Assembly: GCA_023259375.1 (NCBI GenBank)
Contig: JAHFQC010000011.1
Coordinates: 23,362 to 87,361, forward strand
Origin: Alphaproteobacteria bacterium
GTDB taxonomy: Bacteria > Pseudomonadota > Alphaproteobacteria > Micropepsales > Micropepsaceae
DNA: 64,000 nt
Direction of reading: 5' to 3'
Under the pieces are notes generated by a model, which saw only the letters and a list, made by a program, of their open reading frames with translations, did not search any database and was not told the DNA's origin. Each line of letters begins with the position of its first letter. The first letter of the stretch is position 1. Both the position numbers and the translations under genes were made by a program. This document shows positions 34,289 to 44,371 of this stretch, in pieces.

Positions 34289-34690
34289 TCAGCCGTTGAC
34301 TGTGACGGTCAGCCGGACGGACTTGCCGTCCGGGCCGAGCGCGCGGAACGCGACGACATCACCGGCGTGATGATCGTGCGCGCAGACGAAGTCGCCGGCG
34401 GCATCGCGTGTCAGCGCGACGGGCACGTTTTGGATCATGGGAAAAGCTTTGACGCCGCGCCACGCCGGGCGAAGCATCGCGACGGAGCCGTCGACCGCGT
34501 GGCCATCGGCGTCGGTGAGCGCCAGGACCAGCGGCTTGCCGGACACGGGCGCGCCGACCAGTTTGAGCTGATAAGCGGCCTCGGTCCCGGGCGCAGCGGC
34601 GGGCATGCGGTGGATGGGAGCGCCTGCAAAGGCGGAAGTTGAGAGAATGACGGCAGCAAGAGCGCCGAAAAGCGCATGTTTCGTATACAT
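34289..34690 (-). CDS. Secreted YtkA/FixH-like domain protein, 133 aa
   Basis: A signal peptide (ALFGALAAVILSTSAFA) is followed by a single beta-sandwich of the YtkA/FixH type: YQLKLVGAPVSGKPLVLALT, DADGHAVDGSVAMLRP, FVCAHDHHAGDVVAFRALG. The CAHDHH cluster could bind copper. It lies 56 bp upstream of cusB on the same strand and resembles the first domain of CusB, so it may be a periplasmic metal chaperone or accessory protein for the pump. The assignment to the family is from pattern, not search. Confidence 0.7.
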   Translation of the reverse strand: MYTKHALFGALAAVILSTSAFAGAPIHRMPAAAPGTEAAYQLKLVGAPVSGKPLVLALTDADGHAVDGSVAMLRPAWRGVKAFPMIQNVPVALTRDAAGDFVCAHDHHAGDVVAFRALGPDGKSVRLTVTVNG

Positions 34691-34780
34691 GATGTCCTCC
34701 AGCCGGGGCTTCGCCCGGCAATATCGTTTGAAAGCAGCGGCTACGGCCGCGCGTACGCGTCTACGAAAAGAAGCGCAGTT

Positions 34781-35152
34781 TCAGACGATGGGAGGACGGT
34801 CGTCGGGTGGAGCGGTTAAGCCAACGAGGGTTTGATGCCGGACAGGCACGCGCTCACCAGCCACCGCAACGAACGGCGTGACGGCATCGTGCACCACAGC
34901 GGCCAAACCGAGGCAGCCGAGCATGCCGGCGCAGATCTGCATGTTCTTGCATGGCGAGCCGGAGTTTTTGACCGGCTGCATGTGATCGCACTGCGAAGCG
35001 GAAGACGTCATGCAATCGCTGCCAGACATGGCGCTATGCATGGCGCGTTGCGGCATCGGCATGGCCATCGCCCCCGGCAAAACGGCGACGAAGAACACCA
35101 GCGCCAGAATGGCACTGAGGACCGCGCGCACCGGGGACTTTCTCGACCGCAT
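34781..35152 (-). CDS. Secreted Met/Cys/His-rich small protein, 123 aa
   Basis: A signal peptide (VLSAILALVFFVAVLPGAMA) is followed by a Met/His/Cys-rich region: MPMPQRAMHSAMSGSDCMTS, CDHMQPV, SPCKNMQICAGMLGCLG. Such composition fits a periplasmic copper or silver binder; similar small proteins precede Cus-type operons. A second hydrophobic stretch (CLGLAAVVHDAVTPFVAV) may reinsert in the membrane. It is the first gene of the minus-strand run leading to cusBA. The ATG is the only well-placed start. Confidence 0.6.
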   Translation of the reverse strand: MRSRKSPVRAVLSAILALVFFVAVLPGAMAMPMPQRAMHSAMSGSDCMTSSASQCDHMQPVKNSGSPCKNMQICAGMLGCLGLAAVVHDAVTPFVAVAGERVPVRHQTLVGLTAPPDDRPPIV

Positions 35153-35333
35153 GACGGATATATAGGTTAGAACGTTCCTAAACGCAAAGGAGCAATCGTC
35201 ACACGTGTTTTCCGGGTGCCCGACAACTTCGGGCCCAACCTCTGCAAGTGCCTATTCATCCTCGGAAATCCGGCACTTGTGTCGCGGACCCGCATAAGCT
35301 GTGACGGCGCGGTAAACCCGCTAATATGGGCGC

Positions 35334-36844
35334 ATGAGTGACTCTACCCCGTCGGCCCAGCACGCCGACTACCGCGCTTATGCGATCAGCCTTGTCTATA
35401 CCGCCGCCGCACTTGGCGCCGGCTTTGTGCTGAAGCGCTATTTCGGCGTCGCCAATGTCGGGCTGGTGCTGCTGCTGGCGGTACTGGCGACCGCGGTGCG
35501 ATACGGGCTGTGGCCGTCGCTGGTTTCGGGCGCCGTCGCGGTGCTGGCCTTCAACTTCTTCTTCCTGCCGCCGGTCCACACCTTCACCATCGCCGATCCC
35601 GAAAATATCGTCGTGCTGGTGACGTTCGGCATCGTCGCGGCGATCGCCAGCAATCTGGCATCGCGGGTACGGGCGGAGGCGCTGGTGGCGCGCGAGCGCG
35701 CGACCGTGACCGAAAGCCTCTACCAGTTCTCCAAGAAGCTGGCGGGCATTTATGCGCTCGATGATTTGCTGTGGGCGACTTCGTATCAGATCGCGCAGAT
35801 GCTGCAGGTGCGCGTCGTGATCCTGATACCCGAAGACAAACGCCTCACGGTGCGCGCCGGCTACCCGCCGGAAGACAGACTTGACGGCGCGGAAGCGGCC
35901 GCCGCGCATTGGGTGTGGGAGCATGCAACCCCGGCCGGCCGCGGCACGGCTTCGCTGCCCGATGCCAAGCGGCTTTATCTGCCGATCCGAACCGGGCGCG
36001 GCGTCGTCGGCGTGATCGGCCTCGACAGCGACAAATCGGGCATACTGCTGACGCCCGATCAGCTCCGTCTATTCGATGCTCTCGCCGATCAGGCCGCGCT
36101 GGCCATCGAGCGCATTCTTCTCGCCGGCGACATCGAGAAAAGCCGCCTTGCCGCCGAGACCGAAAAGTTGCGCACTGCGTTGTTCACCTCGATCAGCCAC
36201 GATCTCAGGACGCCGCTGGCGGTGATCCTCGGCGCCGCCTCCAGTCTGAAAGACCTCGCCGGTGCGCTCGATCCGGAGAGCCATCGCGAACTCGTCACCA
36301 CCATCGAAGAGGAAGGCCAGCGGCTCAACCGTTTCATCGCCAACCTGCTCGACATGACGCGGCTGGAATCGGGCGCCGTGGCGCCACATTTCGAACTCAC
36401 CGATGTCGGCGATGTAGCGGGCAGCGCCGCGGCGCGCGCAAACCGCGTTCTCGCCGGTCACAAGCTGACGCTCGCCATCGAGCCCGATCTGCCGCTGGTG
36501 AAACTCGATCCGGTGCTGTTCGAGCAAGTGCTGTTCAATCTGCTCGACAATGCGGGCAAATACGCGCCCGAAGACACCACCGTCAATCTCAGGGCACAGC
36601 GCGACGGCAGCGTAATCAAGATCGAAATCGCCGATGAAGGTCCCGGCATTCCGCCGGCCGATCTCGAACGCATCTTCGACAAGTTTTATCGCGTGCTGGC
36701 GGCGGACCGAAAGCGCGCCTCCACCGGCCTGGGGCTTGCCATTGCTCGCGGTTTCGTGGAAGCCATGGGCGGCACGCTGACGGCCGCCAATCGCGACGAC
36801 CGCCGCGGCGCGGTTTTCGTCATCACCTTACCGGTCGAAACGCC

Positions 36845-36848
<4 letters not shown>
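35334..36848 (+). CDS. Short KdpD-like sensor histidine kinase (DUF4118-GAF-HK)
   Basis: 504 residues. It begins with the four-helix DUF4118 membrane domain (AISLVYTAAALGAGFVLKRY, NVGLVLLLAVLATAVRYGLW, FNFFFLPPVHTFTIADPENI), then a GAF-like domain (about 150-260), HisKA with SISHDLRTPLAVILGAASSL (His about 291) and an ATPase ending DKFYRVLAADRKRASTGLGL. Full KdpD has about 900 residues with an N-terminal ATP-binding KdpD domain and a UspA domain; both are missing here and the upstream DNA does not encode them. It overlaps kdpE by four bases. No kdpFABC is near, so the pair may respond to another membrane signal. Confidence 0.9.
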
Positions 36849-37525
<677 letters not shown>

Positions 37526-37528
<3 letters not shown>

Positions 37529-37605
37529 GCGCTTCCCGATAAGTGGGGACCGGTTATCGGACAAGAAGCGCGACCAAACAAAGACAGTTCACGCTTTCGC
37601 GTGCT
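37526..37605. repeat. Dispersed intergenic repeat common in alphaproteobacteria
   Basis: The segment contains GCGCTTCCCGATAAGTGGGG, ACCGGTTATCGGACAAGAAG and CGCGACCAAACAAAGAC. I recognise this core as a dispersed intergenic repeat frequent in Rhizobiales-type genomes, usually near gene 3' ends, as here after kdpE. The recognition is from memory. Only one copy is seen in this window. Confidence 0.4.
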
Positions 37606-37622
37606 AATGCCATAATGACGGC

Positions 37623-38897
37623 ATGCTTATCCTCGAACTGGCCGTCGTCGCCTTTCTGATCCTTCTCAACGGCGCCTTGGCGATGTCGGAACTGGCCATC
37701 GTTTCCTCCCGCCGGGCGCGGTTGAAGAGCTTTGCCGACCGCCGTATCGCCGGTTCGCGCCGCGCCCTCGAACTCGCCGACAATCCGGGGCGGTTCCTTT
37801 CCACCGTGCAGATCGGCATTACGCTCGTCGGCGTGTTGTCGGGCGCGTTTTCCGGCGCCACGCTGGGCCTCAAACTCACCGCCTGGCTGATGACGCAGGG
37901 CCTTCCCGAAGCCGCTGCCGATGCGCTGGGCGTCGGCACAGTGGTGGCGGGGATCACCTATCTATCGCTGATCGCGGGCGAGCTGGTGCCCAAGCAGATC
38001 GCGCTCGCCGATCCCGAACGCGTCGCGGTCAAGGTGGCGCCGGCGATGGTCGTGCTGCAGAAAATCGCGAGCCCCTTGGTGTGGCTCTTGGAAGTATCGG
38101 GCACTGCGGTTCTGCGCCTGATCGGCCGCAGCGAATCCAAACGCCAAGGCCCCACCGACGAGGAAATCAAGACCCTGATCGCCGAAGCCGAAAGCGCAGG
38201 CGTACTCGAAGCCGACGAGCGGCGGATGATCTCCGGCGTGATGCGGCTCGGCGACCGGCAGGCACGCGGCGTGATGACTCCGCGCACGGAAGTCGCGTGG
38301 ATCGACACCAACGCCGCGCCGGAAGAGATCCGCGCCATCGCGGTCTCGACGCCGTTCACGCGCCTTCCCGCCGGCCCGAACATCGATGAGTTGTTAGGCG
38401 TCGTGCGCATTCATGAACTCCTCGCCGCCTATCTCAGCGGCCGGCCGTTCGAGATGGGAAAACTGATCCGGCCTGCGCCGGTGGTGTACGATCAAGCCGA
38501 TGCGCTCGACGTGCTGGCGCTATTGCGCACCGCCAGCGTGCCGATGGCGCTGGTGCATGACGAATACGGCCACTTCGAAGGCGTGGTCACGCCCGCCAAC
38601 ATGATGGAAGCGATCGCCGGCAATCACGACGGCGCCCCGGGCGAACACGGCGCGGTGCGGCGCGAGGACGGTTCGTGGCTGATCGCGGGCGATCTCAATG
38701 CCGACGAGATGGCCGACATCATCGGCTTTGCTCTGCCCGCCCGTCGCGATTACCAGACCGCGGCCGGGTTCGTGCTGTCGCTGGCGCGCCATCTGCCGGT
38801 GACCGGCGAAGTGTTCTTGTCGCAGAACTGGCGTTTCGAAGTCGTCGACATGGATGGGCGCCGCATCGACAAGGTACTGGCGTCACGCCTGCCGTAG
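37623..38897 (+). CDS. CNNM/CorC (HlyC-type) family membrane protein with CBS domains
   Basis: 424 residues. The CNNM (DUF21) domain with about three or four helices opens LILELAVVAFLILLNGALAM. A CBS pair follows (GVMTPRTEVAWIDTNAAPEE, then ALVHDEYGHFEGVVTPANMM), and the CorC_HlyC C-terminal domain has EDGSWLIAGDLNADEMADII. Members are Mg2+/Co2+ efflux-linked proteins or other ion-transport factors; the haemolysin name is historical. It converges on the symporter gene, overlapping its end by 15 bp. Confidence 0.92.
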   Translation: MLILELAVVAFLILLNGALAMSELAIVSSRRARLKSFADRRIAGSRRALELADNPGRFLSTVQIGITLVGVLSGAFSGATLGLKLTAWLMTQGLPEAAADALGVGTVVAGITYLSLIAGELVPKQIALADPERVAVKVAPAMVVLQKIASPLVWLLEVSGTAVLRLIGRSESKRQGPTDEEIKTLIAEAESAGVLEADERRMISGVMRLGDRQARGVMTPRTEVAWIDTNAAPEEIRAIAVSTPFTRLPAGPNIDELLGVVRIHELLAAYLSGRPFEMGKLIRPAPVVYDQADALDVLALLRTASVPMALVHDEYGHFEGVVTPANMMEAIAGNHDGAPGEHGAVRREDGSWLIAGDLNADEMADIIGFALPARRDYQTAAGFVLSLARHLPVTGEVFLSQNWRFEVVDMDGRRIDKVLASRLP

Positions 38898-40268
38898 GCG
38901 CTTGCGCAGCATTCCGGCGCATATCACCACAGCGCTGACCGCCAGCCCGACAAACAGCGGATGCAGCGGCAGATGGAAGACAAAGCGTCCGCACACCGCC
39001 GCCAACGTCGCCAGCGCCATTGAGGCGGCGGCCCAATGCCCCTTCAAATGCCCAGGCCAGAACACGGCGAGCGCCATCGGCAGGAACACGCCGGCACCGC
39101 GCAGCGCCATCGAGAGATAATTCCACGCCAGCACCTGACTTCCGGCATTGGCGAGCGCAATCGCAAACGCCAGCGCTGTTACCGCCAGCACGGCGAAGCG
39201 GTTGAGCCACAACAACGCGTGCCCATCGCGGATTTTCAAAAGCCCGCGGCCGAAATCGCCCGCGATCATGGTGCCGATGCCGAGCGCCAGTCCCGAGATC
39301 GAGCCTACCACCGAGAACAGGATTCCGGCGAGGCCGATACCGCCGATCACCGATGGCACTTCAGTGACCAGAAACACCGGCAGGGCGTAGATCGCCGCCA
39401 TTTGCGGGTGCACCACATGCATCGCCATGCCGATCGCCACGCACGGCAAGCCGACCGGAATGCAGAGCAACGCCGCCAACATCGTCCCGCGCGCGGCGGT
39501 TTTGGTGTCGACGGCGGAGAACATCGCCTGGATATAGGTCTGGGTGCAGATCATGCCGACCAGCAGCGCCACCACGTCGGCGACGGTTTCGGAAACGCCG
39601 TGCGCGAACGGATTGAACCACGGATCGAGCGGAAACGTCGCCGCGAAATTCGGCAAGCGGCCGAGCAATATCACCGCGGCAATCCCCGCCACCGCCAGCG
39701 CCAATCCGATCGCCGCCATCTTGAGCAGTCCGGCAAGACCGGCGCCTTTGAGCCCGCCGAAAAAAACCGTGCCGATCACCAGCGCGGCGATGATCGCGCC
39801 CGCCTGCCACGACGCCAATCCGAACAACACGCTGACCAGCGCCACGCCAGAAATCGCGCTTGCCACTGCGCTGAACAGGATGCCGGTCGACGAGACGGCG
39901 CTGGCGATCAATCCGGCGGCACGGCCGTAATGCTGGGTGAGATATTGCGGCAAGGTTTCGAGGCACGAAGCGCGCAGCGGCTGGGCGTAGAGCCGCGCCA
40001 TGATGATCAGCGCGATACCAACCCCGAGGGTGAACCACCACGCCGTGATGCCGAACGAAAACGCCATCTGGGCGGTGCCGATGGTGGACGCGCCTGCGAC
40101 CGACGTGCCGGCGATGCTGCCCGCGATCATGGTGGTGCCGGCACGCCGCCCGGAGAGCGAAAAGCCTTCCGCCGATCCGACTTTGCGCGCCGCATGCACG
40201 GCCAGCGCCACGAACGCAGCGAGCGTGGCGAACAATCCGAACAGATGTCCGAGGGAAAGCGTGAACAC
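38883..40268 (-). CDS. Sodium:solute symporter (SSS family)
   Basis: 461 residues with about thirteen membrane helices. The family segment GRRAGTTMIAGSIAGTSVAG and the following ASTIGTAQMAFSFGITAWWF match the start of SSS proteins, where Na+ and solute bind between helices 1 and 8. RASCLETLPQYLTQHYGRAA is the usual cytoplasmic loop. The substrate cannot be told from sequence alone. It is single on the minus strand with its 3' end overlapping the CorC-like gene. An REP-type repeat pair lies in the gap before its start. Confidence 0.88.
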   Translation of the reverse strand: MFTLSLGHLFGLFATLAAFVALAVHAARKVGSAEGFSLSGRRAGTTMIAGSIAGTSVAGASTIGTAQMAFSFGITAWWFTLGVGIALIIMARLYAQPLRASCLETLPQYLTQHYGRAAGLIASAVSSTGILFSAVASAISGVALVSVLFGLASWQAGAIIAALVIGTVFFGGLKGAGLAGLLKMAAIGLALAVAGIAAVILLGRLPNFAATFPLDPWFNPFAHGVSETVADVVALLVGMICTQTYIQAMFSAVDTKTAARGTMLAALLCIPVGLPCVAIGMAMHVVHPQMAAIYALPVFLVTEVPSVIGGIGLAGILFSVVGSISGLALGIGTMIAGDFGRGLLKIRDGHALLWLNRFAVLAVTALAFAIALANAGSQVLAWNYLSMALRGAGVFLPMALAVFWPGHLKGHWAAASMALATLAAVCGRFVFHLPLHPLFVGLAVSAVVICAGMLRKRLRQA

Positions 40269-40370
40269 GGCAACAGCCCTTCGCCAGGGGCGTTACACCC
40301 CCGGATCACGGCGATACAGCGTCAGGATTGCCGCATCCTGCCTCGCGAGACGGACGTATTAACTCCACTT

Positions 40371-40402
40371 CGTCATGGCCGGGCGTTCGACCCGGCCATC
40401 CA
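40371..40402 (+). repeat. REP-like palindromic repeat, copy 1
   Basis: CGTCATGGCCGGGCGTTCGA then CCCGGCCATCCA: a GGCCGGG/CCCGGCC stem framed by CGTCATGG and CCATCCA. The same unit recurs inverted at 40448-40477 and directly at 53995-54025. This is a known style of intergenic palindrome in alphaproteobacteria. Confidence 0.8.
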
Positions 40403-40447
40403 GGCGGCGGTGAAATCTGGAGCGGCGCTGGTATTTGCGCCTGGCAC

Positions 40448-40477
40448 TGGATGGCCGGGTCAAGCCCGGCCATGACG
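40448..40477 (-). repeat. REP-like palindromic repeat, copy 2 (inverted)
   Basis: TGGATGGCCGGGTCAAGCCC then GGCCATGACG is copy 1 in reverse orientation, 45 bp away. The pair together forms a larger inverted structure in the gap between the symporter and esterase genes. Confidence 0.8.
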
Positions 40478-40504
40478 ATAGAAGGGATGTTCTGAATTAG
40501 GAAA

Positions 40505-41623
40505 CTACTGCGCCGCCACCGCGGGCGCGAATTTCGGCAGTTGCGACAGACGCTCGCTCACCAGTTTGGTGAGCAACACTTCGTCCTTCAGCGACGGGTG
40601 TGCATGGCAGGCCATCCAGTCGAGGCCGGTGAAGACCACCGTTTCGAGATCGGCCACACCTTCCGATTGCGCCAGAGCCGCCGCGGCTTTCATCTGGGTC
40701 GCCGTTTCGTTGGCATTGTTGTCCGGTGCCATCATGATGATATGGGCGTTCGGATACTTCGCCCGCAGTGATTTGATGAAGTCGGCATAGGTGCGGACGT
40801 AATCGGCGTGCAGCGCATCGCGCGTCGCCCACTTCTCGCCCGGGTTCAGCGTCGTCGAGAAATCGTTGGTGCCGAGGCCGACGATCACCGCGTCGGGCGT
40901 CCAGCCGGCATCATCAGCGGTCACCGAATGATCGAACAGCGAGAACTTGTAGAGATAGGGCAGCGTATCGCCCGGCACGATGCCGTTGTAGTTGCGCACG
41001 ATGCCGCGGCCGGAGAATGCGTTGACGCGATAAGCAGCGTTGAAGTTCTTGGCGACCGCCGGGCCCCAGGCGCGCGAGGTGTTGGTGGTTTCACGCACGT
41101 CCTCGGTGGTGCAAGTCTGGCCGCGGCTCACATCGCCGTAACCGACCGTATAGGAGTCGCCGATGAATTCGATCGCGCGCGTATAAGTCGGCGCCGGCTG
41201 GATGTTTTCCTTTTCCGGCACGGTGAAGCCTTCGAAGCGGCCGGTGGTGCCTTGGGTCTCACTCGCCTTTTCGAGGCGTACGACATGCCGCCCGGCGCCG
41301 AGATCGTTCAGCGCTACGGTCGTCTTACCCGGACGGGTCAGCGTCAGCTTATGAACGCCGTCGACCCAGACATAGAGATCGTTCTCGGCATCATCGACTT
41401 TGACAGCGACGCGATCGCCGCTGAAGGCAGCTTCGAAATACACGCCCGGCCATTGATAGGTGTAGCTGGTCGTTTGCGTGTCGGACGCAAACCAACTGTC
41501 GGCTTTGACCGTCACCGTTTTCGGAACCGCACGGCCGCCGACATACAGCGGCAGCGCCTCGTCGGCGAACGCCGCCGTGGTAAGCGCGGAAGCGGCGAGG
41601 AAAAAGCAAACGGCGCGTTTCAT
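40505..41623 (-). CDS. SGNH/GDSL esterase, CE2-like
   Basis: 372 residues. A signal peptide (AVCFFLAASALTTAAFA) is followed by an N-terminal beta-sandwich (YQWPGVYFEAAFSGDRVAVK) and an SGNH hydrolase domain: block I IEFIGDSYTVGYG with the nucleophile Ser, block III VIVGLGTNDFS, and the catalytic His in CHAHPSLKDEVLLTKL. The jelly-roll plus SGNH layout matches carbohydrate esterase family 2, which removes acetyl groups from plant polysaccharides such as xylan. It acts in the periplasm or outside. The GH39-type xylosidase at 49794 and the TonB receptor make plant polysaccharide use plausible. It is single. Confidence 0.87.
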   Translation of the reverse strand: MKRAVCFFLAASALTTAAFADEALPLYVGGRAVPKTVTVKADSWFASDTQTTSYTYQWPGVYFEAAFSGDRVAVKVDDAENDLYVWVDGVHKLTLTRPGKTTVALNDLGAGRHVVRLEKASETQGTTGRFEGFTVPEKENIQPAPTYTRAIEFIGDSYTVGYGDVSRGQTCTTEDVRETTNTSRAWGPAVAKNFNAAYRVNAFSGRGIVRNYNGIVPGDTLPYLYKFSLFDHSVTADDAGWTPDAVIVGLGTNDFSTTLNPGEKWATRDALHADYVRTYADFIKSLRAKYPNAHIIMMAPDNNANETATQMKAAAALAQSEGVADLETVVFTGLDWMACHAHPSLKDEVLLTKLVSERLSQLPKFAPAVAAQ

Positions 41624-41726
41624 CGGCAGCGGACCTTGTTGGTGACCGGCGCCCCTTATACGACAGCGCTTACTGATAGCGTATGATGAATTGCACCCGC
41701 CCGCGGCGAGAAAATGCCGCGGTGGC

Positions 41727-42281
41727 TTACGAACTCACCACGGCCAGCATCTTCGAGATGGTCGTCCCCAGCCCATGGAACGCATGCGGACGGGTGGCGT
41801 CATGATAGACGCTGTCGCCGGGCTCCAGGATGAAGCTGCGCCCGTCATAGGTGAACTCGATCAGGCCCGACAGCACGTAACAGAATTCCTGGCCGTCATG
41901 GGTGATCGGCACCGGCGCCTCGGCGCCCGGATCGAACGCCAAGAGGAACGGCTCCATGCGATGGCCTTCGGTGCCGGGCCGGGTCAGCGACTGATAGGTG
42001 TAGCTCTGTTCGGTGTCGCCCTGATCGCCCGCCATGCCTTCGCCGGCGCGGCAGATGGTGAGCTGCTCCGACACGGTGGCGCCGCCGAGCAAAAGTCCTT
42101 CCATCTTGGAGCCGAGCACGCGCGACAGTTGGATCACCGCGCCAATCGAAGGCACAGCCGAGCCGTCTTCATAAGCCTTCAGCCGCACCGGATCGATACC
42201 GGCGAGGCTCGCCACTTGTTCGAGACTCATGTCCTGCGCCTCGCGTAGCGCCTGGATGCGTTGGCCAACGTATTTGCGCAT
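41727..42281 (-). CDS. XRE-cupin transcriptional regulator
   Basis: 184 residues: helix-turn-helix 1-65 (IQALREAQDMSLEQVASLAG, DPVRLKAYEDGSAVPSIGAV) and a C-terminal cupin 110-180 (HDGQEFCYVLSGLIEFTYDG, FILEPGDSVYHDATRPHAFH) with the His/Glu metal or ligand site. Such regulators sense a small metabolite through the cupin. It lies 3 bp downstream of porB, closing the oxidoreductase operon, so it probably controls it by a substrate or product. A role as repressor is inferred. Confidence 0.88.
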   Translation of the reverse strand: MRKYVGQRIQALREAQDMSLEQVASLAGIDPVRLKAYEDGSAVPSIGAVIQLSRVLGSKMEGLLLGGATVSEQLTICRAGEGMAGDQGDTEQSYTYQSLTRPGTEGHRMEPFLLAFDPGAEAPVPITHDGQEFCYVLSGLIEFTYDGRSFILEPGDSVYHDATRPHAFHGLGTTISKMLAVVSS

Positions 42282-42284
42282 GGA

Positions 42285-43211
42285 TCATCCCTCCCGTCGC
42301 GCCGGGACGATACGGCCCGAGAGCGCGCGCAAGTTTTGCCAATAGCGGTCAATGGCGGGCCGAAGGTCCGCCGCCGTAAGCCCGGACTTCTGGAAGCGGC
42401 GCTGCAGCGACAGATACATGTTCAGCGCTTCATCAGAGAAATCCGGTTCGATGTTCACGACATGCCGTTTGCCATCGAACACTTCATAGACCGGCCAAAT
42501 GCCAGACCGCACCGCCAGCCGCACCAGTTCGAGGCCGAGCGCCGGCTCCGATTTCCAGCCGGTCGGGCACGGCGACAGCACATGCAGGAAGCGGAAGCCG
42601 GTGGCTTCGAGCGCATAGGTCAGCTTGCGATGGGTATCCTCGACATGCGCCAAGCTTACCGACGCCGCATAGGGAATGCGGTGCGCCGCCATCACGGCGA
42701 GGATGTCCTTCTTCTGCTCCAGCTTACCCTCAAGCGTATTCGAGGTCACTGCGCCTTGCGGCGTTGCCGACGAGCGCTGGCCACCCGTATTGCCGTAGAT
42801 CTCGTTGTCGTAGCAGATGAAGAGAATGTCTTCGTTGCGCTCCGCCGCCGCGCTGATGCAGGCAAAGCCGATATCGAAAGTGCCGCCGTCGCCCGCCAAG
42901 ACGATGATGCGGGTCTTCTCGTTGTTGAGCCGCGCCACCGCCGCCATACCCGACGCCGCTGCCGCCGCCGAAGCAAAGGTGGTCATCAACGTCGGCACGC
43001 CGAAGGTCGCTTGCGGGAAGGTGCCGCCCGCCACCGCGCCGCAGCAGGCCGGAATGATCATCTGAACCGGCCGGCCGCCGACCGCGCGGCGCAGCATCTG
43101 CAGGGTGATCGACATGCCGCAGCCGCCGCAATTGGTGTTGCCTTTGCGGAAAATCGGTTCGGCGCGATCGAGTTCGCTCTGACAGAGGCCGCCGAGGATG
43201 GGTTCGTTCAT
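42285..43211 (-). CDS. porB: 2-oxoacid:ferredoxin oxidoreductase, beta (TPP) subunit
   Basis: 308 residues. The TPP-binding fold is marked by CGGCGMSITLQMLRRAVGG (Cys pair near residue 28), IPACCGAVAGG, the GDGGTFDIGFACISAAAERN Mg2+-TPP motif and YDNEIYGNTGGQRS. Cys residues bind one Fe-S cluster. With the alpha and gamma/delta subunits it decarboxylates a 2-oxoacid and transfers electrons to ferredoxin. Its ATG overlaps the alpha subunit stop by one base. The substrate (pyruvate, 2-oxoisovalerate or similar) is not defined by visible residues. Confidence 0.9.
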   Translation of the reverse strand: MNEPILGGLCQSELDRAEPIFRKGNTNCGGCGMSITLQMLRRAVGGRPVQMIIPACCGAVAGGTFPQATFGVPTLMTTFASAAAAASGMAAVARLNNEKTRIIVLAGDGGTFDIGFACISAAAERNEDILFICYDNEIYGNTGGQRSSATPQGAVTSNTLEGKLEQKKDILAVMAAHRIPYAASVSLAHVEDTHRKLTYALEATGFRFLHVLSPCPTGWKSEPALGLELVRLAVRSGIWPVYEVFDGKRHVVNIEPDFSDEALNMYLSLQRRFQKSGLTAADLRPAIDRYWQNLRALSGRIVPARREG

Positions 43212-44371
43212 CACACCATCTCCATCAGCTTGGGCGCTCCGCTTTCGCTGCGGGCCTCGATATCCTCGACCATCGTCGCGATGTGCTCGGGACGGATGTC
43301 GCCGCCGCCCATGCCGGCGAGATAATCCTGCACCACCGCGCCGGGATCGGCAAAGGCGCGCGTATCCTGCCACAGCACCCCGCCCATGCCGAGACCGATA
43401 TTGCGGTCAATCACGGCGATGCGCTTCTTGCCGGTAAAGATTTTGCGGACGGCATCGACCGGCAGCGGCCGGAACAGGCGCACGCGCAGACTGCCGACTT
43501 TCTTGCCTTGGGCGCGCAGTTCATCGACCACGCGTTCGGCAGTGATCGGAATGGTGCCCATCGACACGATCAGGGTCTCGGCATCGTCGGTCTTGTACGG
43601 CACCAGAATATCCGGCGGACGGCGTCCGAAAATCTTTTCGAACTCGTCCTGGATTTCCGCATAGATTGCGGGCACCGCCAGCATCGCCGCATGGTGCTGC
43701 ATGCGATGCATCTCGGTCTGATGCGGCACTTCGATCTGGCCGAGCGTATGCGGAATTTCTCCCAGCCGATGCGGAACGTCGGTTGGCGGCAGGAAGGCAT
43801 CGACTTTGTCCTGCGCCGGCACCTCGATCTGCGCGGTGCGATGCGAGAGAATGAATCCCTCCATGCACACCATCACCGGCATCATCACGCGCTTGTCCTC
43901 GGCCAAGCGGAAGCCACACAAGACGCTGTCGAAGACTTCCTGATTGTCGGCGCAGAAGAACTGGATGATGCCGGCATCGCGCAGGATCAGCGCGTCGCCG
44001 TGATCGGCCCAGATATTCCACGGCGGACCCAGGGTGCGGTTGGCAACTGCCATAACCACCGGGAAACGCATGGTGGCAGCGGTGATGCAGTTCTCGACCA
44101 TGTAAGCGAGGCCGTTCGATGAAGTCGCGGTGAAGGTCCGTGCCCCTGCCGCCGCACCGCCGATGCACACGCCCATGGCCGAGTGCTCGCTTTCGACCCG
44201 CACCACATGGCCTTTTTCGATCTTCTGATTGCAGAGGAATTCCATGCACTCGGTCGACGGCGTGATCGGATAGACGCCCGACACGAACCCGCGGCCCCTG
44301 CGATTGGCGCGCGCGGCGAGCGTGGCGGCCATGGCGGCGCCGTGATTGGCGGAGAGAAGTTCGAGGCTCAT
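43211..44371 (-). CDS. porA: 2-oxoacid:ferredoxin oxidoreductase, alpha subunit
   Basis: 386 residues. Pyrimidine-binding domain I (FVSGVYPITPSTECMEFLCN, VRVESEHSAMGVCIGGAAAG, FTATSSNGLAYMVENCITAA) and the domain II-III region (PVMVCMEGFILSHRTAQIEV) match PorA/VorA. The catalytic-region Glu lies in ESEHSA. ATG 44371 has GGAGA seven bases upstream and overlaps the fusion gene stop by four bases. It works with porB and the fused gamma/delta protein. Confidence 0.92.
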   Translation of the reverse strand: MSLELLSANHGAAMAATLAARANRRGRGFVSGVYPITPSTECMEFLCNQKIEKGHVVRVESEHSAMGVCIGGAAAGARTFTATSSNGLAYMVENCITAATMRFPVVMAVANRTLGPPWNIWADHGDALILRDAGIIQFFCADNQEVFDSVLCGFRLAEDKRVMMPVMVCMEGFILSHRTAQIEVPAQDKVDAFLPPTDVPHRLGEIPHTLGQIEVPHQTEMHRMQHHAAMLAVPAIYAEIQDEFEKIFGRRPPDILVPYKTDDAETLIVSMGTIPITAERVVDELRAQGKKVGSLRVRLFRPLPVDAVRKIFTGKKRIAVIDRNIGLGMGGVLWQDTRAFADPGAVVQDYLAGMGGGDIRPEHIATMVEDIEARSESGAPKLMEMV

